Source: Brachybacterium ginsengisoli
GTDB taxonomy: Bacteria > Actinomycetota > Actinomycetes > Actinomycetales > Dermabacteraceae
Direction: 5' to 3'
DNA length: 64,000 bases
NCBI RefSeq assembly: GCF_002407065.1
Contig: NZ_CP023564.1
Location: forward strand, 2,852,001-2,916,000
Below the pieces are notes generated by a model. That model was not told the DNA's origin. It ran no database searches and saw only the letters and a list, made by a program, of their open reading frames with translations. Shown piece after piece: positions 35,241 through 43,497 of the stretch. Position numbers and translations under genes: made by a program. Positions within the stretch are counted from its first letter, which is position 1. Every line of letters begins with the position of its first letter.

Positions 35241-35531
35241 ATGACGAACTACAACGCCCCTGCAGCTTCCACCACCACCGGCGCTCCGGTGTCCAAGACC
35301 AAGTGGATCGTCCAGCTCGTCGTGGGCGCCCTGGTCCTTGGCAACGTCATCACGCTGATCTTCGCGATCCTGGGCCTGGTCAAGGCGGACACCGATCTCG
35401 AGACCGCGAACAAGTACTACAAGTGGGGCTGGATCGCCTACATCATCTGCGCGGTCCTGTGGATCATCGGCATCATCGCCTACATCGTCTTCATCGCGTC
35501 GATGATGGCCAGCATGCCCACCGACTACTGA
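35241..35531 (+). CDS. Small two-helix membrane protein, CD225/dispanin-like
   Basis: A 96-residue protein with a polar 20-residue N terminus and two membrane helices (VQLVVGALVLGNVITLIFAIL and AYIICAVLWIIGIIAYIVF). The loop between them reads LVKADTDLETANKYYKWGW. The layout (short tail, helix, polar loop with A..YYKWGW, helix) resembles bacterial CD225/dispanin proteins. The function is unknown. ATG 35241 has GGAGGAG 5 bases upstream. An upstream in-frame ATG at 35178 exists but lacks such a site. A 15-bp terminator hairpin follows. Confidence 0.8.
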   Translation: MTNYNAPAASTTTGAPVSKTKWIVQLVVGALVLGNVITLIFAILGLVKADTDLETANKYYKWGWIAYIICAVLWIIGIIAYIVFIASMMASMPTDY

Positions 35532-35568
35532 GACGCTCCCGGGCGCTCACCGCACCGCCCGAGCATCA

Positions 35569-35602
35569 CGAAGGCCCCGGACCATCAGGTCCGGGGCCTT
35601 CG
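35569..35602. terminator. Bidirectional terminator, 15-bp perfect stem
   Basis: CGAAGGCCCCGGACC (35569-35583) pairs perfectly with 35588-35602 over an ATCA loop. It lies between the CD225-like gene on plus and gnd on minus, and is the strongest hairpin in the window. Confidence 0.85.
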
Positions 35603-35636
35603 TCGTGCTCACCGCAGCACGTCGATCAGTCCTGCG

Positions 35637-37097
35637 TCAGTCCTGCTTCGACTCGCGACGGTCCTCGGACCACTCGACGTGGAAGGTGCCCTCGGCGTCG
35701 ACGCGCTGGTAGGTGTGCGCACCGAAGTAGTCGCGCTGGGCCTGGACCAGGGCGGCCGGGAGGCGCTCGGCGCGGACCGCGTCGTAGTACGACAGGGTCG
35801 AGGAGAACACCGGGACCGGGTAGCCGGAGGCCGCGGCGAAGGCCACGATCCGACGCCAGGCCGGGATGCACTTGGCGATCTCGGTGGTGAAGTACTCGTC
35901 GGCCAGCAGCAGGGGCAGCTTCGCGTCGCGCTCGTACGCCTCGGTGATGCGGTTGAGGAAGCGGGCGCGGATGATGCAGCCGCCGCGCCAGATCCGTGCC
36001 ATGGCGCCGAGGTCGATCTCCCAGCCGTACTCCTCCGCACCGGCGGCGATCTCGTCGAAGCCCTGCGAGTAGGAGACGAGCTTCGCGGCGTAGAGCGCCT
36101 TCTGCAGGTCGTCGATGAACTGGGCCGGGTCGGCGATCTCGAGGGTCTGGGCCTCGGCGGGCAGCACCTTGCGGCCGGCCTCGCGCTGCGGGGTCGAGCC
36201 GGAGGTGGAGCGGGCGAAGGTGGCCTCGGCGATGCCGGTGACCGGGACGCCGAGGTCCAGAGCGGTCTGCACGGTCCAGGCGCCGGTGCCCTTCTGGGCG
36301 GCGCGGTCGAGGATGACGTCCACGAACGGCTTGCCGGAGGTGGAGTCGGTGTGGTGGAGCACCTCGGCGGTGATCTCGATGAGGAAGGACTCGAGGTCGC
36401 CCTTGTTCCACTCGGCGAAGACGTCGCCGATCTCCGAGGCGCCCTTGCCGAGGGCCTTGGACATGAGGTCGTAGGCCTCGGAGATGACCTGCATGTCGGC
36501 GTACTCGATGCCGTTGTGGACCATCTTCACGAAGTGGCCGGCACCGTCGGCACCGACGTGGGTGCAGCAGGGGACGCCGTCGACGTGCGCGGAGATCTTC
36601 TCGAACATCGGGCCGAGGCGGTCGTAGGACTCCTTGGTGCCGCCGGGCATGATCGAGGGGCCGTTCAGGGCGCCCTCCTCACCGCCGGAGACGCCGGAGC
36701 CCACGAAGTGCAGACCCTTCTCGCGCAGCGCGGCCTCGCGGCGGCGGGTGTCGCCGAACAGGGCGTTGCCGGCGTCGACGATGATGTCGCCGGGCTCCAT
36801 GAGCGCGGCGAGCTCATCGATGACGGCGTCGGTGGGCTTGCCGGCCTTGACCATGATCAGCGCGACGCGCGGCTTCTGCAGCGAGGCGACGAAGTCGGCC
36901 ATCGACTCGGAGGGGTAGAACTCGCCGTCCGCACCGTGATCGGCGATGACCTTCTCGGTCTTGCCGACGGAGCGGTTGTGGATCGCGACCTTGAAGCCGT
37001 TGCGCGCGAAGTTGCGGGCCAGGTTGGAGCCCATCACCGCCATACCGGTGACACCGATGTCCGCGACATCGGCGGGGGACGGAGCGAAGCTAGCCAT
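35637..37097 (-). CDS. gnd: 6-phosphogluconate dehydrogenase, decarboxylating
   Basis: A 486-residue NADP-dependent enzyme of the oxidative pentose phosphate pathway. It turns 6-phosphogluconate into ribulose-5-phosphate and CO2. The Rossmann motif GVTGMAVMGSNLARN is at the N terminus with HNRS after it, then the substrate motif GSGVSGGEEGALNGPSIMPGG (by landmarks), catalytic HFVKMVHNGIEY, and the helical C-terminal dimer domain (RGGCIIRARFLNRI, YFGAHTYQRVDAEGTFHVEW). The length is near that of full-size Gnd (about 470-490). GAGGAG precedes ATG 37097. A TAGGAT hexamer at 37190-37195 is a plausible -10. Confidence 0.96.
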   Translation of the reverse strand: MASFAPSPADVADIGVTGMAVMGSNLARNFARNGFKVAIHNRSVGKTEKVIADHGADGEFYPSESMADFVASLQKPRVALIMVKAGKPTDAVIDELAALMEPGDIIVDAGNALFGDTRRREAALREKGLHFVGSGVSGGEEGALNGPSIMPGGTKESYDRLGPMFEKISAHVDGVPCCTHVGADGAGHFVKMVHNGIEYADMQVISEAYDLMSKALGKGASEIGDVFAEWNKGDLESFLIEITAEVLHHTDSTSGKPFVDVILDRAAQKGTGAWTVQTALDLGVPVTGIAEATFARSTSGSTPQREAGRKVLPAEAQTLEIADPAQFIDDLQKALYAAKLVSYSQGFDEIAAGAEEYGWEIDLGAMARIWRGGCIIRARFLNRITEAYERDAKLPLLLADEYFTTEIAKCIPAWRRIVAFAAASGYPVPVFSSTLSYYDAVRAERLPAALVQAQRDYFGAHTYQRVDAEGTFHVEWSEDRRESKQD

Positions 37098-37189
37098 GGG
37101 TTCTCCTCAGATCAGGTGACTGTCGAGCCGGGCCGGACCGCTCTCGCCGAGGGCGTCGACGCGGTGCGGGGCCCGGTCCATCGCGGACC

Positions 37190-37195
37190 ATCCTA
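37190..37195 (-). promoter_or_regulatory. -10 hexamer TAGGAT
   Basis: TAGGAT on minus lies 92 bases before the gnd start and would give a leader of about 85 bases. It sits in the only A/T-richer patch of the 291-bp divergent gap before the next plus-strand gene. Confidence 0.4.
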
Positions 37196-37388
37196 ATGAA
37201 GTGCGGCCCGGGGCGTCCGGCCGTGCCAGGGCTTGCCGAGGCGCAGGCCACACAGGGACCGTCGAACGTCGCGCCCGCCATCTCCCCGTGTCGGGTGCCG
37301 ACGGCCCCGACCTCCCCGTACGGTGGGCATGCAGCCACGCCGCTACGCCCCACCTGGCCGGGCCACGACCGCGAGAGAGAACCGACAC

Positions 37389-38153
37389 ATGACCTACGCC
37401 CCACCCCCGCCGCAGCCGACCCTCCCGCAGGGCGGTCCGGCCCCGTTCCCGAAGCCTGCCCCCGGCACCGATCTCGGATCGGACCTCGGCGCGGCGCTGG
37501 GCTTCGCCTGGAACGCCCTGCTGCGCAACTGGGTCCCGTTCCTCGTCGCCGGGCTGATCTACTCCGTCATCGCCGGGGTGATCCTGTTCGGCGGGACGAT
37601 CGGCGGGATGATCGCGATGTTCTCCGCGATCGACACCACCTCCACCGAGGCTCCTCCGCTCGGCACGATCGCGCTGTTCTACGGGATCATCCTCGGCGCG
37701 GGCCTGCTCAGCGCACCGTTCCTCTGGCTGTGGCAGTCGGGGACCGCTCGCGCCGCCGAGACCGTCCTCGACGGCGGCCGTCCCACGCTCGGTCAGGCGA
37801 TGGCCGGCCCGTTCCGGATCATCCTCACCATGCTGCTCGTCGGCGTCATCACCGTCGTCGGCTTCCTGCTGCTGTACATCCCCGGGCTCATCGCCTCCGT
37901 GCTGCTCATGTTCGCGATCCCGGCCGCGGCCCGCGGCGCCTCGCCGGTCGAGGCGATCACACAGAGCATCTCCCTGGCCAGGAACAACCTCGGCACCACG
38001 ATCGTCGCCTACCTGGTCCTCGGCGTCATCGGCTCGATCGGAGGGTCCCTGATCATCACCGTCATCGCCGTGGTCCCCTTCCTGGTCCTGTTCGAGATCG
38101 GGATGTTCGAGCGCTTGAACGGCCGCAACCTCCCGGAGCCCGCACGGTCCTGA
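37389..38153 (+). CDS. Polytopic membrane protein, unknown function
   Basis: A 254-residue protein with a Pro-rich cytoplasmic start (MTYAPPPPQPTLPQGG) and about five hydrophobic segments (VPFLVAGLIYSVIAGVILFG, IALFYGIILGAGLLSAPFLW, ILTMLLVGVITVVGFLLLYIPGLIA by landmarks, VVAYLVLGVI). The pattern AFAWNALLRNW...ARGASPVEAITQSISLARNN resembles DUF975 and GPDPase-membrane-domain type proteins in which a domain is named but no activity is known. GAGAGAG lies before ATG 37389. It is divergent from gnd. Confidence 0.75.
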   Translation: MTYAPPPPQPTLPQGGPAPFPKPAPGTDLGSDLGAALGFAWNALLRNWVPFLVAGLIYSVIAGVILFGGTIGGMIAMFSAIDTTSTEAPPLGTIALFYGIILGAGLLSAPFLWLWQSGTARAAETVLDGGRPTLGQAMAGPFRIILTMLLVGVITVVGFLLLYIPGLIASVLLMFAIPAAARGASPVEAITQSISLARNNLGTTIVAYLVLGVIGSIGGSLIITVIAVVPFLVLFEIGMFERLNGRNLPEPARS

Positions 38154-38236
38154 CCCCGCAGCACCACCGGCCGACGGGCCGACGGGGCGTGTCCCAGCGC
38201 ACCCCTTCGGCCCGTCGGCCGTCCGCTGCCGCGGCG

Positions 38237-38242
38237 TAGCCT
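38237..38242 (+). promoter_or_regulatory. -10 hexamer TAGCCT, probable leaderless promoter
   Basis: TAGCCT ends 6 bases before the ATG of the XPB helicase at 38249. No ribosome site lies in the gap. Confidence 0.6.
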
Positions 38243-38248
38243 GATCCG

Positions 38249-39904
38249 ATGACCGACGGCCCCCTCATCGTCCAGAGCGACAAGTCCCTCCTGCTCGAGG
38301 TCGACCATCCCGCCGCCCAGACCGCCCGCATCGCGATCGCGGCCTTCGCGGAGCTCGAGCGCGCCCCGGAGCACGTGCACACCTACCGGATCACCGATCT
38401 GGGGCTGTGGAACGCGCGCGCGGCCGGCTACGACGCCGAATCGGTGGTCGCCGCGCTCGTGGACCATTCCCGCTACCCCGTGCCCCATGCGCTGCTCATC
38501 GACGTCGCCGACACCATGGACCGCTACGGGCGGCTCCAGCTGCTGGCCGATCCCGTCCACGGCCTGGTGCTGCACGCCCTGGACCGACCGGTGCTCGAGG
38601 AGGTCTCCCGCGCCAAGCGCATCCAGGGCATGCTCGGGGCCCGGATCGACGAGTCCACCGTGGTGGTGCACCCCTCCGAGCGCGGCGCCCTCAAGCAGGC
38701 GCTGCTGAAGCTGGGCTGGCCGGCCGAGGACCACGCCGGCTACGTCGACGGCGAGGCGCACGCCATCACCCTCGCCGAGGACGGCTGGTCGCTGCGGCCG
38801 TACCAGCAGGAGGCGGTGGACGGCTTCCGCCACGGCGGCAGCGGCGTGGTGGTGCTGCCCTGCGGCGCAGGCAAGACGATCGTGGGCGCCGGCGCGATGG
38901 CGGCCATGCAGCGCACCACGCTGATCCTGGTCACCTCCACGGTCTCGGCCCGGCAGTGGAAGCAGGAGCTGCTGCGCCGCACCACCCTCACCGAGGAGGA
39001 GATCGGCGAGTACTCCGGCGCCTCGAAGGAGGTGCGTCCGGTGACGATCGCGACCTATCAGGTGCTCACCATGAAGCGGAAGGGCGTCCACCCGCATCTG
39101 GAGCTGATGAGCGCCCGCGACTGGGGCCTGATCATCTACGACGAGGTGCACCTGCTGCCCGCCCCCGTCTTCCGCATGACCGCGGATCTGCAGGCCCGTC
39201 GGCGCCTGGGCCTGACCGCGACGCTGGTGCGCGAGGACGGCCGCGAGGGCGAGGTCTTCTCCCTCATCGGCCCCAAGCGCTACGACGCCCCCTGGAAGGA
39301 CATCGAGGCGCAGGGCTACATCGCCCCCGCGATCTGCACCGAGGTGCGGGTCGCGATGCCCGCCTCGGACCGCATGACCTACGCGATGGCGGAGGCTGCG
39401 GACCGGCCGCGGCTGGGCGCCGCCCACCCGGCGAAGATCGACGTGGTGGAGCGGATCCCGGCCCGTCATCCCGGGGAGCCGATGCTGGTCATCGGCCAGT
39501 ACATCGATCAGCTCGAGGAGATCGCAGAGCGCCTCGGCGCGGATCTCATCACGGGCCAGACCCCGGTGCGGCGTCGGCAGGAGCTGTTCGACGCCTTCCG
39601 CGAGGGGCGCATCGACCGCCTGGTCGTCTCGAAGGTCGCGAACTTCTCGATCGACCTGCCCGAGGCCTCGGTCGCGGTGCAGGTCTCGGGCGCCTTCGGC
39701 TCCCGCCAGGAGGAGGCCCAGCGCCTGGGCCGCCTGCTGCGCCCCAAGGCCGACGGGCGCTCCGCGCACTTCTACACCGTGGTCATGCGCGATACGGCCG
39801 ACCAGGACTACGCCGCCCACCGGCAGCGGTTCCTCGCCGAACAGGGCTACGCGTACTCGATCGTGGACTCCGAGGAGCTCGATCCCGCGGCCGACAGCCG
39901 CTGA
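38249..39904 (+). CDS. XPB-type superfamily 2 DNA repair helicase
   Basis: A 551-residue helicase like eukaryotic/archaeal XPB. An N-terminal XPB-specific domain (LIVQSDKSLLLEVDHP, HTYRITDLGLWNARAAG) is followed by helicase domain 1: RPYQQEAVDGF (Q-like), Walker A LPCGAGKTIVG, motif II DEVH in LIIYDEVHLLPA, motif III LGLTATLVREDGREG with the RED motif. Domain 2 has LVIGQYIDQLEEIA, SKVANFSIDLPEA and QVSGAFGSRQEEAQRLGRLLRPK (by landmarks). It would unwind DNA during repair, probably with the helicase-associated protein at 32930. Confidence 0.95.
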   Translation: MTDGPLIVQSDKSLLLEVDHPAAQTARIAIAAFAELERAPEHVHTYRITDLGLWNARAAGYDAESVVAALVDHSRYPVPHALLIDVADTMDRYGRLQLLADPVHGLVLHALDRPVLEEVSRAKRIQGMLGARIDESTVVVHPSERGALKQALLKLGWPAEDHAGYVDGEAHAITLAEDGWSLRPYQQEAVDGFRHGGSGVVVLPCGAGKTIVGAGAMAAMQRTTLILVTSTVSARQWKQELLRRTTLTEEEIGEYSGASKEVRPVTIATYQVLTMKRKGVHPHLELMSARDWGLIIYDEVHLLPAPVFRMTADLQARRRLGLTATLVREDGREGEVFSLIGPKRYDAPWKDIEAQGYIAPAICTEVRVAMPASDRMTYAMAEAADRPRLGAAHPAKIDVVERIPARHPGEPMLVIGQYIDQLEEIAERLGADLITGQTPVRRRQELFDAFREGRIDRLVVSKVANFSIDLPEASVAVQVSGAFGSRQEEAQRLGRLLRPKADGRSAHFYTVVMRDTADQDYAAHRQRFLAEQGYAYSIVDSEELDPAADSR

Positions 39905-39956
39905 GCGGATCCGGGCCGACACGGCGCGGCCGGGTGGACGACGGCGCCCTCCTGGC

Positions 39957-39962
39957 TAGAGT
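39957..39962 (+). promoter_or_regulatory. -10 hexamer TAGAGT
   Basis: TAGAGT in GGCTAGAGTGAAC is the best -10 in the gap before the LapA-domain gene, giving a leader of about 58 bases that includes AGGAGA before ATG 40028. The -35 is weak. Confidence 0.4.
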
Positions 39963-40027
39963 GAACCTGCCATCCCCATCCCACTGCCGGCCCGTGCGAC
40001 CAGGCAGCACCCACCCAGGAGATCGAC

Positions 40028-40534
40028 ATGACCTCATCCGACGATCCCACCCGCAACGTCCGCCGCGACGATGCCGCACCCCTGGATCCGGCACCGTCGG
40101 AGCGCCCGGCCGCTGAGCGTCCGGCCGCTGATCATCCGGCCGACGAGCGCCGCGCCGGCTCCCCCGCCCCGACCGGGCGCCGCGCCGCGGAGCGCCCCGC
40201 CGAGGACCGCCCCGCGGAGGACCGCCGTCCCGTCGAGGAGGAGCCCGTCGCCACGGGCGGAGGCGGCAAGACCGCCGGCATGTGGATCGGCCTGATCCTC
40301 GGCGCGATCATCCTCGTGATGCTGCTGATCTTCGTGATCCAGAACAACGTCCCCGCCGGCTTCCAGTACTTCGGCGCGGAGTTCGACCTCCCGCTCGGCG
40401 TGGCGATGCTGCTCGCGGCGATCGCCGGTGCGCTGGTCATGGCCCTGGTCGGCTCGGTCCGCATGATCCAGATGAGCATGACCATCCGCCGGATGCGCAA
40501 GCAGCAGGAGAAGGTCCGCCGCGCCGCCCGCTGA
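40028..40534 (+). CDS. LapA-domain (DUF1049) membrane protein
   Basis: A 168-residue protein. About 80 N-terminal residues are charged, Pro/Ala/Arg-rich repeats of the ERPAAERPAADHPADERR and AERPAEDRPAED kind. Two membrane helices follow (MWIGLILGAIILVMLLIFVIQN and LGVAMLLAAIAGALVMALVGSV, by landmarks) and a basic end (IRRMRKQQEKVRRAAR). VIQNN and the two-helix spacing fit the LapA domain, linked in enterics to lipopolysaccharide assembly; here the role is unknown. AGGAGA precedes the start. It is followed 54 bp later by the response regulator. Confidence 0.85.
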   Translation: MTSSDDPTRNVRRDDAAPLDPAPSERPAAERPAADHPADERRAGSPAPTGRRAAERPAEDRPAEDRRPVEEEPVATGGGGKTAGMWIGLILGAIILVMLLIFVIQNNVPAGFQYFGAEFDLPLGVAMLLAAIAGALVMALVGSVRMIQMSMTIRRMRKQQEKVRRAAR

Positions 40535-40588
40535 CCGCGCCCAGGCGACGTCCAGCCGATTCCCAAGCTCGAGGAGGACGGTGGCCCC

Positions 40589-41308
40589 ATGACATCCCAT
40601 GAGGACCAGGACTACGAGGCGAGGCTCCTCGTCGTCGACGACGAGCCGAACATCCGCGACCTGCTCGCGACCTCTCTCCGCTTCGCGGGCTTCGAGGTGT
40701 TCACCGCATCGACCGGCAACGAGGCGATCCGGGAGGCCACCGAGAACCAGCCCGATCTGGTGGTCCTCGACGTGATGCTGCCCGACATGGACGGCTTCAC
40801 CGTCACCCGTCGGCTGCGGGACCGGGGAGAGACCTACCCGATCCTCTTCCTCACCGCGAAGGACGAGACGCAGGACAAGGTCGCCGGGCTCACCGTCGGC
40901 GGCGACGACTACGTCACCAAGCCCTTCAGCCTGGAGGAGGTCGTGGCCCGCATCCGTGCGGTGCTGCGCCGCACCCACGGCGGGACCGAGAGCACGGTGG
41001 ACAGCGCCCTGGTGGTCGCCGACCTGCGCCTGGACGAGGACTCCCACGAAGTCCATCGTGCGGACGTCAACATCGAGCTCTCCCCCACCGAGTTCAAGCT
41101 CCTGCGCTACCTGATGCTGAACTCCGGCCGGGTCGTCTCCAAGACGCAGATCCTCGATCACGTCTGGGACTACGACTGGTCCGGCGAGGTGGGCATCGTG
41201 GAGTCCTACATCTCCTACCTGCGGCGCAAGATCGATGTGATCGGCGACCCGATGATCCACACCAAGCGCGGCATCGGCTACGTGCTGCGCGCCCCCGAAG
41301 GTTCCTGA
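40589..41308 (+). CDS. OmpR/PhoB family response regulator
   Basis: A 239-residue two-component DNA-binding regulator. The receiver domain has the acidic pocket VVDDEP, phosphoacceptor D61 (VVLDVMLPDMDG), the T in FLTAK and K111 (VTKPF). The C-terminal winged helix includes LSPTEFKLLRYLMLNSGRVVSK (by landmarks) and RGIGYVLR. The histidine kinase gene follows 2 bases after the stop, so they form a pair. The closest look-alikes are mycobacterial TrcR/PhoP-type regulators. GAGGAGG lies 11 bases before ATG 40589, a slightly long gap. Confidence 0.93.
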   Translation: MTSHEDQDYEARLLVVDDEPNIRDLLATSLRFAGFEVFTASTGNEAIREATENQPDLVVLDVMLPDMDGFTVTRRLRDRGETYPILFLTAKDETQDKVAGLTVGGDDYVTKPFSLEEVVARIRAVLRRTHGGTESTVDSALVVADLRLDEDSHEVHRADVNIELSPTEFKLLRYLMLNSGRVVSKTQILDHVWDYDWSGEVGIVESYISYLRRKIDVIGDPMIHTKRGIGYVLRAPEGS

Positions 41309-41310
41309 GG

Positions 41311-42942
41311 TTGGCCCTGCCGAGCCTGCGCACGGAACGACCCGTCTCCCTGTGGACACGGATCGTCGCCCTGATCTCGCTGCTGCTGGTGCTCGGCACC
41401 GTCGTCACCGGGAGCCTGTCGCTGTTCCTGCTGAACCGCACGCTCATCCAGTCGGTCGACAACAACCTCCAGTCCGGGATGGGCGAGATGCTGGCGCTGG
41501 CCCAGCACGAGCTCTCCGGGGACGACAAGGAGGTGCAGAACAGCGCCTATACGCCGGTGGAGTACGCGGTCGAGATCCGCGATGACGAGGGACGCTCGAT
41601 CGAGCGGGCCGTGATCCACTACGGGACCGGCAAGGTCACCCTGCCCTTCCCGCGCCTCACCGACGAGCAGATCCTGCAGCGCGGCGGCCGACCCTTCACG
41701 GTGCTGGACTCCTCGGAGAACCGCTGGCGCGTGGTCGCGATGCTGAACTCCGCTCCGGAGGGCGGCAGCGTCTACGTGGCCCTGCCCCTGACCGGGGTGG
41801 ATCGCACGATGCACGAGATGGCGCTGATCATCGTGCTGGTCGGGACCCTCGTGGTGCTGGTGGGCATGGGGCTCGGCGGCTACGTGACCCATCGTGCGCT
41901 CGAGCCGCTGCGCGATGTCGAGTCCACCGCCTCCCAGATCGCCGGCGGCGACCTCTCCCAGCGCGTCCCGGTGACCTCCACCAGCCTCGAGGTGCACGAC
42001 CTGGCACTGTCGCTCAACGAGATGCTGGTGCGCATCGAGCAGTCCTTCGCGGCGCAGTCCGCCTCGGAGGAGCGCGCGACGATGTCCGAGGCGAAGATGC
42101 GCCGCTTCGTCGGCGACGCCTCCCATGAGCTGCGCACGCCGCTCGCCGCGATCCGCGGCTTCGGCGAGCTGTACCGGATGGGGGCGCTCCCGGGGAACGA
42201 CGAGGTCGCCTCGGCGATGCGCCGCATCGAGGACGAGGCCCGACGGATGGGCTCCCTCGTGGAGAACCTGCTGCGCCTGGCGCGCCTGGACGAGAAGCCC
42301 CAGCTGGACCTCGAGCCGGTGGACTTCACCGACGCCCTCTTCGACGCCGCCCAGGACCTGCGCGCCCTGGACCCGGGCCGGCAGGTGATGGTGACCTCGC
42401 TGTCGGGGACCCCGCTCTCGGTCCAGCCGCATCTGTCGATCGGCGTGCTGGGCGACGAGGCCTCCCTCCGCCAGGTGATCCTGAACCTGGTCGGGAACGC
42501 CAACCGGCACACCCCCAAGGGCTCCCCCGTCGAGATCGCGGTGGGCTACCTCTCGCCGGAGCAGGTGCGCATCGAGGTGCGCGACCACGGGGAGGGCATC
42601 GACGACGACCAGCGCGAGAAGGTCTTCGAGCGCTTCTACCGCACCGACTCCTCGCGGGTGCGCTCGGCGACCCAGGGCGGCGGCGCGGGGCTGGGCCTGT
42701 CGATCGCCGCCTCGATCGTCCAGCAGCACCGCGGGACCATCGGGGTCACGGAGACGGCGGGCGGCGGCGCGACCTTCTGGGTCGAGCTGCAGGGCACCGA
42801 GATCGCTCCGGAGCTGCAGGTCGAGCCCGATCAGCGCCGCGCGCTCGGCGCCCCGGCGGAGTCACCGCAGTCGCCGTCGGCAGGACAGTCGCCGTCGGCT
42901 GGGCAGTCCCCGTCGGCAGGGGATCCCGGGTCCACGGCCTGA
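41311..42942 (+). CDS. Membrane sensor histidine kinase
   Basis: A 543-residue kinase, partner of the preceding regulator. Membrane helix 1 (IVALISLLLVLGTVVTGSLSLFLL, by landmarks), an extracytoplasmic sensor of about 130 residues, helix 2 (IIVLVGTLVVLVGMGLGGYV), HAMP domain, HisKA with H272 (GDASHELRTPLAAIRGF), and a HATPase domain (N box NLVGNANRHTP, G1 DHGEGI, G2 GGGAGLGLSI). The start is TTG 41311 with AAGG 9 bases upstream, an unusual codon but the only good option. The C terminus carries a SPSAGQ tandem repeat encoded by three 18-bp units. Confidence 0.93.
   Translation: MALPSLRTERPVSLWTRIVALISLLLVLGTVVTGSLSLFLLNRTLIQSVDNNLQSGMGEMLALAQHELSGDDKEVQNSAYTPVEYAVEIRDDEGRSIERAVIHYGTGKVTLPFPRLTDEQILQRGGRPFTVLDSSENRWRVVAMLNSAPEGGSVYVALPLTGVDRTMHEMALIIVLVGTLVVLVGMGLGGYVTHRALEPLRDVESTASQIAGGDLSQRVPVTSTSLEVHDLALSLNEMLVRIEQSFAAQSASEERATMSEAKMRRFVGDASHELRTPLAAIRGFGELYRMGALPGNDEVASAMRRIEDEARRMGSLVENLLRLARLDEKPQLDLEPVDFTDALFDAAQDLRALDPGRQVMVTSLSGTPLSVQPHLSIGVLGDEASLRQVILNLVGNANRHTPKGSPVEIAVGYLSPEQVRIEVRDHGEGIDDDQREKVFERFYRTDSSRVRSATQGGGAGLGLSIAASIVQQHRGTIGVTETAGGGATFWVELQGTEIAPELQVEPDQRRALGAPAESPQSPSAGQSPSAGQSPSAGDPGSTA
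42868..42921 (+). repeat. Three 18-bp units at the end of the histidine kinase gene
   Basis: Units starting CAGTCGCCGTCGGCAGGA at 42868, 42886 and 42904 differ by a few bases and encode QSPSAG repeats. They lie after the last conserved kinase residue, in a probably disordered tail. Confidence 0.85.
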
Positions 42943-43497
42943 TCAGATGCCCGGCGTCGGCGCGTCCATCACCTGTCCTACGAAGCCGCTCCCGGTGCGG
43001 GCGCGGGAGAGGGCGTCGAGTCGGTCGAGCATCGCCGCGGCCGCTCGGTGACCTGCGCGATCGTGCGCCTCGATCCGCGCCTCGCCCGCGGGGACGTCCC
43101 GGGTGAGGCGGAAGGCGCCGGGCTCCTCGGGCAGCGGATCCACGTGACCGCGCAGCCCGACGAGGAGATCGCGGGGCACCGGCTCGAGGCCGAGCTCGGC
43201 GGCGTGCTCGGCGCTGCGCCGTGCACGGGCCGCGGGGCGGTCCCGGAGCTTGATCCGGAGACCGGAGCCGATGAGCAGCCGCGTCAGCTCCCCGTCGCTC
43301 ACGAAGTGCACGCCCGCCTGTTCCAGGGACTCCCGCGCCGCGGTGGGCCAGTCGTAGTGGTCCAGGTCGAAGGAGCGCGGCGGCAGGCCTGCGCGGGCGG
43401 CGACCTCGTGGAGCTCCTCGAGCGAGGTGTCGGAGATCAGGTGTCCCCACAGCATCCCGTGGCGAGGCCAGCGCGGGGTGTCGGCGTGGACGGTCAT
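42943..43497 (-). CDS. DUF4031 protein
   Basis: A 184-residue cytosolic protein. The family signature is clear: MTVHADTPRWPRHGMLWGHL with SDTSLEELHEVAARAGLPPRSFDLDHYDWP (by landmarks). The C-terminal part has GLEPVPRDLLVGLRGHVDPLPEEPGAFRLTRD. No activity is known for the family. The start overlaps the end of the DUF418 gene by four bases, so the two are coupled. Its stop is directly adjacent to the stop of the convergent histidine kinase gene. Confidence 0.85.
   Translation of the reverse strand: MTVHADTPRWPRHGMLWGHLISDTSLEELHEVAARAGLPPRSFDLDHYDWPTAARESLEQAGVHFVSDGELTRLLIGSGLRIKLRDRPAARARRSAEHAAELGLEPVPRDLLVGLRGHVDPLPEEPGAFRLTRDVPAGEARIEAHDRAGHRAAAAMLDRLDALSRARTGSGFVGQVMDAPTPGI

Noticed and set aside
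40028-40250. Coding repeats in the LapA-protein N terminus as a separate mobile repeat
   Set aside because: Degenerate Pro/Ala/Glu/Arg coding repeats within one gene, without exact DNA units worth a separate repeat call.
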